DNA of 64,000 nt from Thalassia testudinum (lineage: Eukaryota; Streptophyta; Magnoliopsida; Alismatales; Hydrocharitaceae): NCBI GenBank assembly GCA_037157565.1, contig JAZHRO010000039.1:44578001-44642000 (forward strand), in the 5' to 3' direction. This document shows positions 33,850 through 45,600 of the stretch, one piece after another (within the stretch, counting starts at the first letter, position 1; every line of letters begins with the position of its first letter). The notes beneath the pieces are model-generated. The model saw only the letters and a program-made list of their open reading frames with translations. It was not told the DNA's origin and did no database searches. A program made the position numbers and the translations under genes.

Positions 33850-35788
33850 AATTCAAATCTTGGGACCCACCTCACGTAGAAAGAGAGGCTTGGTGGGAGG
33901 GGTTGGGGGGAGAGTGGTACACGTAAGAATCCTACTAGGATGGGTATATATAATATTGAGTATATTATAGAGTACATATAATAACATCTTTTGTTTAATA
34001 GTGTAAGTAGGCGTAGAGAATATTAGTAGGTATTTATTTAATATTAAAAGAGAGAGTGGATAATGTATTAGATATCTTTTAATAGTAAAAATATGAGTAA
34101 ATATTATTAAGATTTTATTAAAATGATTGAAAGTAATTATATAGAAATTTATATTGAAATGATGAAGAAAACGTGGACAAAAATGATAGACCCAAAAAAT
34201 ACTCGTGCCTTTGTAGTTAGGTGGCCGATTGGTCGATTCATTCCACCGTCGAACCACATATGTGGATTTGAAGATCTGGTAGTCGATCTGCTTACTGTCA
34301 CACGCTCATGATTTTATATGTCTTGCGCTTAGATGACGGATTCATCTTTGTAATGAGTTTAAAAAGATTTATTTCATCATTCCTCTCGGAGGGTCTATGT
34401 TTGTTACTCCAAAGATGGAGGCTCATTCGTCTCATTTGGTTGGTTGGGAACTTCCTGTTTGCTCCGTTTCGGTTCACTGGTCATCACGTGCGTGTTTCAA
34501 TTCTTTGAGTAGAGGAATGAAAAAAAAAAAGAAAAAAAGATTTGTTAGAGGAATAAGAAGAATCGGAATTAGAAGAGGAATTGAGTACTTTTTTAACTTT
34601 GAGTGAAAAATTGGAATTAAATTTTTGTTTGAGAGGGAAAAGAGTGTTAAGATATGGAATTATAAAAGATAAAAAGAAAAAACAAAGCAATTCTACCTTA
34701 GAAGTAGAATTGTTTTCTTTCAAAATGAAACGTCTACCTCCGGAAATAAACTCATTTTGGAATTAAGAGTTTCAAATGATGAATTAAATCCATGATTCTG
34801 GTAAAAGCTCAAAGCTCTCTCTCTCTCTCACACGCGAGATTGTCAATGCACGGGATTGGGTTGAACAGTTCAAGTTTCAAAATGACTCTCCTGACTGTTC
34901 AGATTTGATCCAAGACACATGATAGAGCTTTATGGGGCATTTTGAAAAAGCATAAACCTAATTAATAACACTCGTAGATAAATGATTACATGATATTCAA
35001 TGCATGAATTACTGGGTAAAGAATCAAGGAAAATTTTGGACGACTTAATGTTGGGTCAGATATGTTTCTTCTAAAGAATATGCGTTATGTGGTCCTGATT
35101 TTTGAAACAATGGCTTCAATTGGGCTAGGTCAGGTTGAAGGAGGTCTTTCCCAAATTTGCCCATCTCACGATTGGGCCAAATAGAGGGCCGGACTGGGCC
35201 CATTATTATTTGTTTCGAAGCCATATCATCGTTTCTGCTATGCAAATCGCAATGAGTATATGGATGGGAATCGAAGATTCCATTTAAAAAGATTATTTTC
35301 GGTTTATCTTTCATAAAAAGAGAGTAGTAATAATTAATTAAATAAACATGTCAATATACCTGTGGATGGATAAGACTCTTCAAAGTTCAAAATAAGCGAA
35401 ACTTACCCCATACGATCCAAAATATCCTAATGAAAACTAATTCTATCCTCTGTAACATCTTTTTCCCTATGTGCCCATACATATGTACGTATGCAAAGTC
35501 CGTTTATAAAATAGCCCCGCGGGAAAGATTTTATAAGAAAATGGCACAAGGGATAAGCTATATATTTTAAAGCCAAACAAACTCCATCCGAATTCAACTC
35601 ACAGTTTTTTTGGAAAGAATTAATAAAACAAAAAAAAAAAAAAAAAGGAAACAAACGAAACCATCCTCGATGTGTAACAATATGTCGACCTGGTCAATTA
35701 TTATTAGTTGAAAAGATGTTTTTCTCTTCCAATCTCCATCTCGTTGAGAATTGAAGCGACTTACGTGGAGAAACAGTAACAGTAGCAA
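33850..35788. other. AT-rich spacer upstream of the neprosin-family gene, no gene seen
   Basis: The stretch has A/T-rich low-complexity DNA, a short CT microsatellite near 34816-34830 and an A run near 35630-35646. Scattered open frames of 60-130 codons have no family resemblance. The last few hundred bases should hold the promoter of the gene that starts at 35789. A TATATATT near 35558 is a weak candidate TATA element. Confidence 0.5.
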
Positions 35789-35971
35789 ATGGCGATCCAT
35801 GCGGTGTTCGGTGATCGCAACTTGAGTGCGAACAAGAAGATGGCTTTTCTGGTTCTTTTTTCCTTGATCCTGATCCCGATTAAAGCAGATGGGAGAAGTC
35901 AACCATTTAGCGACTTGGATTTGGAGAAAGTTTACAAGCATCTGGACGAGCCTGCCACCCATGCGATCCAG
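35789..35971 (+). CDS. Neprosin-family gene, exon 1 (signal peptide)
   Basis: 61 codons, ending CAG before GTAAAC. A hydrophobic core ([13 protein letters not shown]) after residue 18 looks like a secretion signal, possibly starting at the internal Met of KKMAFLV. The exon ends in DEPATHAIQ, matching the family's KSIQ boundary. Confidence 0.85.
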
Positions 35972-36641
35972 GTAAACTTAATAATTCACCCAATTAATTA
36001 TGATTGCATAGTTGATTTGTCCGTCGTTTTATATGAGATTGCATATATCTATATAGATATGTATATAGTCTATCAAGGCATGACAAATTTGATATCGTGC
36101 AAAAGGATCAGCAAGACGGCCGGATTGATTGGCGTAGTTTATGAAGAATCGACGTCGTTATCCATGGCATATGTGCGAAGTTAAAACATTCATTAATTAG
36201 AACTTGATCATAGATAACCTTGGTATATATGTTTCACCAGGAGTCATGAACCTTGTAGTGATGGACTTCCATCAGAACAACACAAATAGCGAGTTAAGTA
36301 AGTACAAAAACACTCCCTCGTGAATAGGTTCTTCCTCTCATTTTTCATCCAAAAGGCAACGAATCTGTTCTATTTCCTTACGGGCGAAAAATACAACAGA
36401 GTCTGGAGACATTATATCACCTCCTCGGTGGGTTTATTTTTAGCTAGGGGTATTTACTTATATCCATGCTTTTATAATCTTATCTAATTACATCCGTACT
36501 TCTAAAATCTTCATGTATAAATACATGTTCCTACAACAAACATGCTAACCAGACCTATTTATACCTTGAGGTTAATTTCCTATCACTTAGAGGAGAATAT
36601 TCTTAAAAATATTCCTCTAACATCATTAAAGTTAACGGCGT

Positions 36642-36680
<39 letters not shown>

Positions 36681-39600
36681 TCTCGACGGTTAAGGGTTGT
36701 TAGATAAAAATGATTCCATCCATCAAATCTTCTCATAAACCAAATCATGATTTATCTAATCAGGCTAAACCCCACTACCCCCATTATCCTAACGGCGGGG
36801 GCATTTCGCACTTCTAGATCATGTTTTATGGGGGTATTGATGTACATACGAAGTTGTTAGAGGTGCAGAAGCAATTAGGTAATATTATGGATGTAAATAT
36901 CTCTTATTTTTATTTTGCTACAGATGTTATGTATAATCTCAAAAATGATATCACAATTGAAGCCCCTTAACCATTTGACAACTTTGTGTCAAGTATCTCG
37001 CGTGACTCCTGAGTTCAGCATCATTTTTAGCAATTTAATATTGAATGATGATTTGCTTTGCAGGCGGCAGATGGGGACAGTTTCGATTGCGTTGACATTT
37101 ACAAGCAACCAGCATTTGATCACCCACTGCTTAAAGATCACAAGCTGCAGGTCCTTCTTTTGTATCCATCCCTAACCTATGTTTCTTACATGCACGTGCA
37201 TTCTTGGAAGTAATTTAAAATTACCTTATTGCCGTCCAACAAGCTACTTAATTAATGGATCAAATTTGCAAAACCATACGCATGATTTTTCTTTCACTGA
37301 AATCTCAGTCAAGCAGTCTTGGAAGAAGCATTTCGGTTGGTTGAATCTTCCTTTCAAAGGAAATCGCCAAATTTCGAGTTGGGTGTAATCGAAACAAAAA
37401 CGATCCATACAGAATATACTCTATCTACGACCATAAATTTGGCAATGTGTGTGAACTATCTTGACTTTTCCAATTCACGGTAGTTTACCCAGAATTGACA
37501 CCCTTTCCAATCTCATTAATTTTTTCATGTTCTACCCAAATTTCACTTTCAAATGAGGCTTTTGTCTCCCATACAATCAACACTTGTGGAAACAATTTGC
37601 AAAGTATTCAAATGAATGAACAGCATTCTCAATAACCGATTCACTGTTAGTGATGATCTTATCATAGATTACTTACTTTACATACACCTACGACTCACAT
37701 TCTTCCGGCAAAATAACATAGAATCCACATAGATATATTACTCGTCAGTTCTTCGACAAATGCTACCAGATCATACATGCACATAAGTCTTTTTTTTTTT
37801 TTTCTTCTTAGGGCAAAAAAAGGAAGAGTTGGAGCATATGAACAGTTTGTAGAATTCAACCACAATGCATGCAACCTAGAGGTGTTATTCTGAAAAAAGC
37901 ATGTTTACTTACAGATGAAACCAAGTTCATTCCCAGAAGGCTTGCCGGAGGATGACCTTCAAGAGAACATTCATGTATCACTCGAGTTGGAGAATGGAGG
38001 ATGTCCAGAGGGAACAGTGCCTATCATGAGAATTCTTAAGGATGATCTGAAAGTGAAGGACAGACCTTTCCCAATCTCTGGGAGTCAGGAGTTTACTCAA
38101 ACTGCAGCTAAAAATATACGAATGGTAATCTGATTTATATACATAAGAGTTTGTGGAATTTCCTTTTTCAGGATGCAAGCTTATGTTTTTGCTTATAATA
38201 ATTAGAAACATACGTATGGACCAATTGATGAATTTCCCAGACAACTCACTCTCGAATCAAATGATCAATCTACTAGTTATACTTGGAATATTCTGTAAAA
38301 ATGAATTTTAAGAATTTCTATCACTTGTTTCCGCATAAACCAAAATGCCTGGCTGCGAAAATTTTTCCAGCTAATGTCTTAAAAAAATTTACATGGGAAA
38401 AAAATTTACATGGGAACATGGGTCTTTTTTCACCAATAAATGCATAAAGATGCTTTAAAAGTTATCCCTTTCAAGAAAAACATGAAGGGATCGTTTGGAG
38501 CGAGGACGAGCTGTGCTGAAGTAAGTTTTTTGGGTTGAATAAGGGGTGGGGTCTTCCTTGTTTGGTTTTTTGAAAGAGGGTGAAATGGCAGGTGGAAAAA
38601 GTCACACTTCTTCTGTTTGGATGGAAGAGTAAACATAGGGATTAGTACTTGATGGGGTGCAATAGGGTATAACTCTCGTAAACCTATCAAGCATGCTTTC
38701 TAAGCCAACACAAAATGAGCTTTTTGTTCTTTTGCCATTCGACGCTACACTCAAAGTAATATTTCATGAAGTATGAAGCATACATGCTTTTGTAACGATG
38801 CCATGTTAATATAAGTTGAAGTCAATTAAAAAGATCTAGGCTAAGTCCAATGAATTGGTGTTGCTTGAATCCAAAATGCTCGACGGCATGTTTTTTATTT
38901 GTATCTCTTTCCATGATTAATAGATGTGGAGTTATTCCAGTGAAACTACACTATAGTTGTTCTATTAATTAAACTCTTGCAATGTCCTCATCTCTGTAAA
39001 TGTTAGAAATACAAAGGTTGTGCTATGCACAAACCATTCATCCCATAAGATAACACTACCACATTGCCACTTCATTTGTAGTCAAATATTAATGTATGAA
39101 ATTACTTTGATCCGGTCACTATCTCCACCTTACACAAACTATTGCGAGATATTTAGATTTTTTACTGAAAACACAAGAGAAGATGGGTTGTTACAATCAT
39201 GGGGGTCGAAAGCAGCTTAAGACATCTGGGAAGTGTCCCAGACGTCTGACCAAACGTCTAGAACCCTTCCTAGACATCTGATAATAAATTTTCTCGACGT
39301 ACGGGTTCGCGTCTGCCCGCCTGTGCACGCAGACTTAACTCGCAGCCTTCATTTTCTCTCCCAGCAGGCGTCGTTTTCCTTCTCTCTCTTCCTGCGGCTG
39401 CCCTATAAGAATGCTCCCCCTCTCCCTCACCCCCACTCCACCATCTTCCCTTCTCCTTCTCCCTACAAGCGAGCGAGCAAGGGCGCAACAGCGGCTGTAG
39501 CGGGCGTGTGGGAGGGAGTGTTGCGAGAGGAAGAAGAAGCTCGACCGTGGAGGTGCGAGCTTGCTGGGGCAGCTAGAGCCGGCCGGCGGGGGAGCGGCAG

Positions 39601-42600
39601 GCGTGGGGTGTCGCGGAGGGCCTGCTGCAGCTCGGATAGCAGGCGGACGGGGCGCAGCGCAATCGGGCTCTGGTTCTGGAAAATTTTCCAGAATCATACG
39701 TCTGGACTTATGTCCAGACAACGTCGAAGACGTCTGAAGGACTGTCCAGACGTCTGACAGGTAAGATATTTCATATCTTCTCCTTTCTGCGCATGTACGG
39801 CCATGCAGCCGTCCGCCGCGACTTCTTCGTCGTGTACGTCTGACAGGTAAGATATTTCATATCTCTCCTTTCGTCGTGCTAAGAGTCGATGGTTGTGTGC
39901 GTAGGTCCTGCTCGGGAGGGCGCGAGGGTCGCCATCCCACGTGAATCAGACGTCTGGCCGCAGTGCCAGACTACGGAGAGAACCTCCAGACGTCCGGAGT
40001 GATAATCGGACGTCTGGAAACCAAGGCCATACGTTCCAGCTGGCTTTTGGATGTCTGAAGGACCGCACAGAATTGACGTACGACATGATCAACCTTTTAA
40101 GACGTCTGGAAGAGGTTCCAGACGTCTGATTTTGGACAGTTTCGTCATTTTTGACCCGTTGAGGGCCCGTTCGGAGCCCGTTTTCCGTGTTTCGAGTTAC
40201 GTTCTTTCCAGAATAAAATTCCTCTACCTGTTTACTGTAATTGTATACCGTTCTGAGAAACTCCTTGTGATTGATTCTTGTGTTAGGACCCCGTTCCGTT
40301 GCACTCTTGGGGGTTGCGGAGGCGCGCGGGATTGCTGACCACACCCCCAGTACTCCCGATTTCGCTGGTAAAGTGGCTTTTAATTTATTTAACAAAATTT
40401 GTTACAATTGTGGAACAATTAATAGAGTCTAGGGCATTGCATAAACCCTAGGACTGAGAAACTAGATTGAATGATAGATCCTAGGGTACGGCATGAATCC
40501 TAGGACTGGAAAACAAGATTAAATGATAGATCCTAGGGTACGGCATGAATCTTAGGACTGGAAAACTAATGAAAATATAAATATTGCAGCCTTGGAAAGT
40601 AGAAAGGAAATAATAGCTGCCTATAAATTGATTAACAGCTGTCAGTTATGAATGAATAAATATGATTGATAACATGGGTCGTATGAACGTAAAACTGGAA
40701 CGGTGAAACCTAAATGGCCAAACGAAAAGAACATAAACCCTACGAGGAATTAGGAGTAGAACTCCTGGAAAGAGAATAGGATGGAACTGAGAAAGTGAAA
40801 TAGGAAAGTGTGCTGTCTCTTGGGTACGTGGCACCAAAGAGAGCACACCTTACCTCTTAGTGTAGAAGGGAGCTTGCCGCCCTCGGGTTGAGACCGGGGT
40901 GGGTTTGGCCACCATACACCGACTTGCTGGCCCTCGCGTACGCAACACCGAGGAGAGCTACTAGTGTAGGGAGAGCACTAGCTACCCCACGGGTCCCGGG
41001 GTTCTGCTAGACTCCTACACTAACTTGTTAGGCCCACTGGGCAAACTAGGGTAGTCAGGCGAGGGTGCGCGGACTGTGGAGGTGTTGGACCCCTGTTACT
41101 GAGAGGGCTATGCCCTATACTGGTTCCGTGTTGTGTTTTGAGCGCACCCGTTAACGGAAATGACTGACCGCGTGCCAGTGCGGGGTAGCTACCCGTGCGC
41201 TTATCGCGCGTGCCATAGTCACCGTTACGTCTGTCAGCGACCTTGGGGTGGTTGACTGAGGGTAGGACCACCACGGGGGACTCTCCCTGCCAGGAGAGCA
41301 CCACGTGTTACTTCTACTTTTCGGAAAAGACTGCAATCAAGATCGTTCCCACGAGGAACATTCGAGATCAAGTGAAGGATCTGAGAAATAAATCAATCGG
41401 GAAATAATAGAAAGACGTAAATAAGGAAATTAAAAATATACTAGCTACTGTACACTCTACAGCTTCCTTAGCTTTTAGTTGCCACTCTACTCAGCGTTTC
41501 GCTGACGTGTTACCCTTGTTACTTTTCAGGACCAGGTGTTGAGTAGCCAGGGTCAGCGGTTGCAGAGGATGTTGGGCCTAGTAGGGTCCAGTAGAGTTAC
41601 CTGTAGTATCTTTTGTACTTTTCTTCCACTGTAGTGAGTAGTTTTCTTGTTTACCCCCCTGTACTTCTTTATTGTAAGCTTCATGTTATGTACATGTTTG
41701 CTGTTTTACTGTTGTGGTGGTGTATACTGTAGTATTTCCTTTTCTTACTGCTATATTTTGTTACTGCTAGTTATATTCATGCTGAATGTGTTTCATTTTA
41801 CTTCTTTTTTGGTTACTTTCTCGTTGGACGACTAGGTCTTGGGATTAGTCGAGTCGGTCCGATTCTTGTGTCTCGTAGGGATTTAGGAATTGGGTCGTTA
41901 CAAGATGGTATCAGAGCAAGGTCGTCCCGAGAAGTGAACCTGTTGGTGCTAGAGCACCACGATCATTTGTTTTGATGATAACAAAACACGTGTTATTTAA
42001 CATTTGCAATTTGAGTCCTAGATTTCAGGTCAATTGCAAATGTGGACGTGTTTAGACGGAGTTCGAGCTCGCATCCAGGACGGATTGGAGGAGCTTGACG
42101 GAAAACAGAGGATGTTCGCGTGGAGCGACAGATTGAAGATAGAAGATAAGAAGAATAGGATAGATTCTTTTTAATCATTTCTTGTATCTCTTGTCTTTAT
42201 TTTCTTGCTCTTTTTATTTTCCTTAGAAAATTATGTTAAAGAGCCTCAAAGAACTCTAACAGTAGTCCTAGGAACACCGGCACAACCCTAAGATACTTAG
42301 GTTTTCTGTAGAATACTTAGAAAACCAATATAGGGTTCAAACAGCACTTCCAGACGTCTAATTCCCAAATCAGACGTCCGATAAAGTATTTTAAGACGTC
42401 TGACTGTTGTTTCAGACGTCTGATAACTGTTAGGCTGGACATAGTTAGTTCTGTCTGATGAAATCAGACGTCCAGACCCTTATACCAGACGTCTGAGGAG
42501 ACGTCTGATGGACTTGCCAGACGTCCAGATAGTGGACCGTTGGCTAGCTTAGCAGGCACTCAAGATTATGACCGTTAGAGCCTTATCAGACGTCCTTAGG

Positions 42601-45600
42601 CCTTTCCAGACGTCTGATAAATGACCGTTTTGCCTTGGCTGACCTAAAATCTCTTCTCAGAGATTTTCTAGCTTTTGCAACGTTTGGAAATCAATTCCCA
42701 CAGTAGAAGTAGGTTTCCAGACGTCCAGACGTAGTTCCAGACGTCCTGTATGTCGTCTGATGGACTTGCGCAAAAACCCTGTTTAGATCTGATCCAAGTC
42801 AGGGAGAGACCCGCCCAAAATCAGACGTCTGACCTTGGAATCAGACGTCTTAAAGTGGCCTTCCAGACGTCTGATGCAAGAGTTAGACGTCTGATAACCC
42901 TGTCAAATGTAATCATTGTCCTGATTTCGGCCTGATTCTCTTGGACTTTGTTCCTAACGGCTATAGAACATTTCCTAAGCCTTCCAAAGCCTTCCTAAGG
43001 CCTCTATAAATAGAGGGGAGCCTTTACACACCTAGACACACTAAGAAAGACACAAGATACAACTTGGATACACTTAGCTACACACTTTCACACTCTTTTG
43101 TGTCCAGAAAAGATCTTGCTCTCCAAGCTTAAGCTCCATTCCCTTGAGAGCATCAAACCTTCGCGCACCCGCTCTCCCGCCGTTGTTCACGAGAGCGACA
43201 TTGTGCCGTTGCGTGGCTCACGCACCCGCGTCATCGTCGACGCACTCCTTGCAAAGGGGAGTTTCCTAATTCCTATAGAAGCTTAGGTTTATTACTTTGT
43301 TGGCTTTATAGGTTTGTTGTTTATTTTATCTTTGTCTTTTGGTTGGGTATTCGCTTTGCGAATTCCCGTCTCCTTCGTGGGACAAAATCCTTCTCGTGGA
43401 GAGAAGGGGTTGAGGAACGCTACCCTCGTACTTGTAGCGTGGTTGTACTGAGGTTGAATCACCCTCGTTTTAAAGTGATTCGGTTAGTGGATTTGATCAA
43501 CTAGGTTGATTAGAAAATCCTAACTCGAGAGGGTTAGGTGGTGGTTTTCACCCGATTTGGATTTCCACCTTAAATTACTTGTGTACTTGTGCGATTGATT
43601 TTTTTTGTGAGATTGCTTTATATTTCATTTCCGCATTTATTACGTTACCCCTCCTCGTAGGGCCAAACCTTCAGAACCAACTGACTGGAAAATAACCAAT
43701 TCACATGTCTGTGACTAGAGTAGCCACCACAACATTTCTTTTGGCATAAGCTCTTACACTTTTTCGTTAGATATCGTTCCAAATTGACGTGTTTTCGTTC
43801 TGTTTTGTGTCTCCTTGCAGGAGATGCTTCGTCGTGGGACTAGCGAGGCAAGCCGCGGGCGCGGCCGAGGATGAGGTCGGCGAGGTGGGAGTGCTGCTGT
43901 CGACGCCTCAGTGGACCAGCCACTGCTCCCGGGCATTCAGGCCCAGGACCTCGCCCAGCTAATACGGGATATTGTGCGAGAGGAGCTCCACCCACCGCCC
44001 CAAGCGCCTCTCCTTGGGGCTGCGGAGGGGGAGTCCTCTGTGGGACCACACGACGGACGCGGTGATGGACACGGGGGAGGGGATGGGCCGCCACCGCCCC
44101 CACCTTCCTCCGACACTTCTGTTCACGAGGCACCTTTACCTGGTGGTGCACCATTATCTGCACTGCAGCGCCACTTCGAGCTCTTCAGGCAGTTCCGAAA
44201 ACTGAAGCCCCCCTCCTTCAAGGGGGATGAGGACCTCACCGAGGCAGAGGACTAGCTCGAGCGGCTTGAGAAGATTTTCGACACCCTTCGCCCCTCGGTG
44301 GAGTGCCGCGTGGCCTTTTCCACATACCAGCTGGAGAGTGCGGCACACAGGTGGTAGAGGGCGGTCAGGGGACAGGAGAGGGACGAGCCGACCTGGGACC
44401 GGATCGTCACCCTCTTCTGCGAGCAGTACCTTCCCCAGACGTAGCAGGATCAGAGGAGGTGGGAGTTCCACACTCTCCGCAAGGGGACGATGACCGTGAG
44501 CACGTACCGCATGCATTTCCTGGAGCTGTCCCGCTTTACAGCAAAAGCGGTAGCCACTGAGGAGGAGCGCCTTTGGAGGTTCACCGAGGGGCTCCGGCCT
44601 GCGATTCGGGGGTATGTCAAACCCCTGAAGCTGCCTACGTTTTCGAGGGTGGTGGAGGCAGCTATGACCTACGAGGAGACCAACCCGTCCGCGCGAGACA
44701 CTGACAGGGGGCGGAAGAGGCCCTTCCAACCAGACTTTTCGCAGGGCCGGCGAGAGAGGAGACACATGGCGTCCGCAGGAGAGCCGTCACGTTTTGCAGG
44801 GCCATCAGTGGCCTTTAGGGGCCCTCGACAGGGGCCAGTCGCCAGCACCGGAACCCCGCCAAGCCGACAATAGGGACCCACTGAGGGCGGGAGTCGGGTT
44901 CCCCTCTACTACCAGTGTGGCCAGCCGGGCCACATCAGGAGGGACTGCCTGTCTAGGGCAGGAGGTCAGCAAATACTTCCTGCGCCGAGCACTGGAGGGC
45001 GCGCAGGAGGCCGCAGTTCCCAGGCGCGAGGAGGAAGACAGTAGTCACGAGGAGGGTACCGGCCAGCACCTACCCGTCCGACGCAGAGTGTGGCTGCTTC
45101 ATCCGCACCTAGAGCTGAGGGACGTATCAACGCCCTGACACACAAGGATGCCAGAGCTTCGGGATCGGTGGTGGCAGGTATGGTTTCAGTTTTCGGCAGA
45201 CTCGTTTACACACTTTTCGATTCCGGCGCTACACACTCTTTTGTCGCAGCCAGTTTCACAGTTAGTTGGGGCAGGATTATGTGCTGTTAGAGAATCAGTT
45301 CGTAATCAGAGGTCCGAGTGGTTAGCTGTTTGTAGCTGAGGAGGTGTACACGGGTTGCGAGGTCAGTATCGGGGGACATAGTCTGCCAGCTGACCTGATT
45401 ATGATACAGATGGACTTTGGCGTAATTCTGGGGATGGACTGGCTGTCCGCTTACCACGCTCTGGTGGATTGTTTTGAGAGGAAGATCGTCTTCTCCATAC
45501 CGGAGTTGCCTTCATTCGAGTTTCACGGTCAGCCAATGGACGGAGGCTTCAGGTGCATTTCAGCACTTCGGGCGACGAGACTTTTGAACCAGGGGTGTAA

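Larger units (their letters stand above)
39189..41902 (+). repeat. 5' LTR of the plus-strand Ty3 element
   Basis: 2714 bp, TGTTACAATC to GGTCGTTACA. It has AGACGTCT-type arrays at about 39220-39285, 39700-39770 and 39948-40130, TATAAGAA at 39404-39411 before a CT-rich stretch, a 20-bp palindrome at 39674-39693, splice donors at 39761 and 39847, and the CCTAGGAT tandem repeat at about 40428-40565. The second donor sits in a copied segment of about 30 bp that the 3' LTR lacks. Confidence 0.95.

Noticed and set aside
34123..34311. 62-codon open frame and neighbouring small frames at 33853-34766
   Set aside because: Low-complexity AT-rich DNA, no family resemblance and no promoter or splice context.
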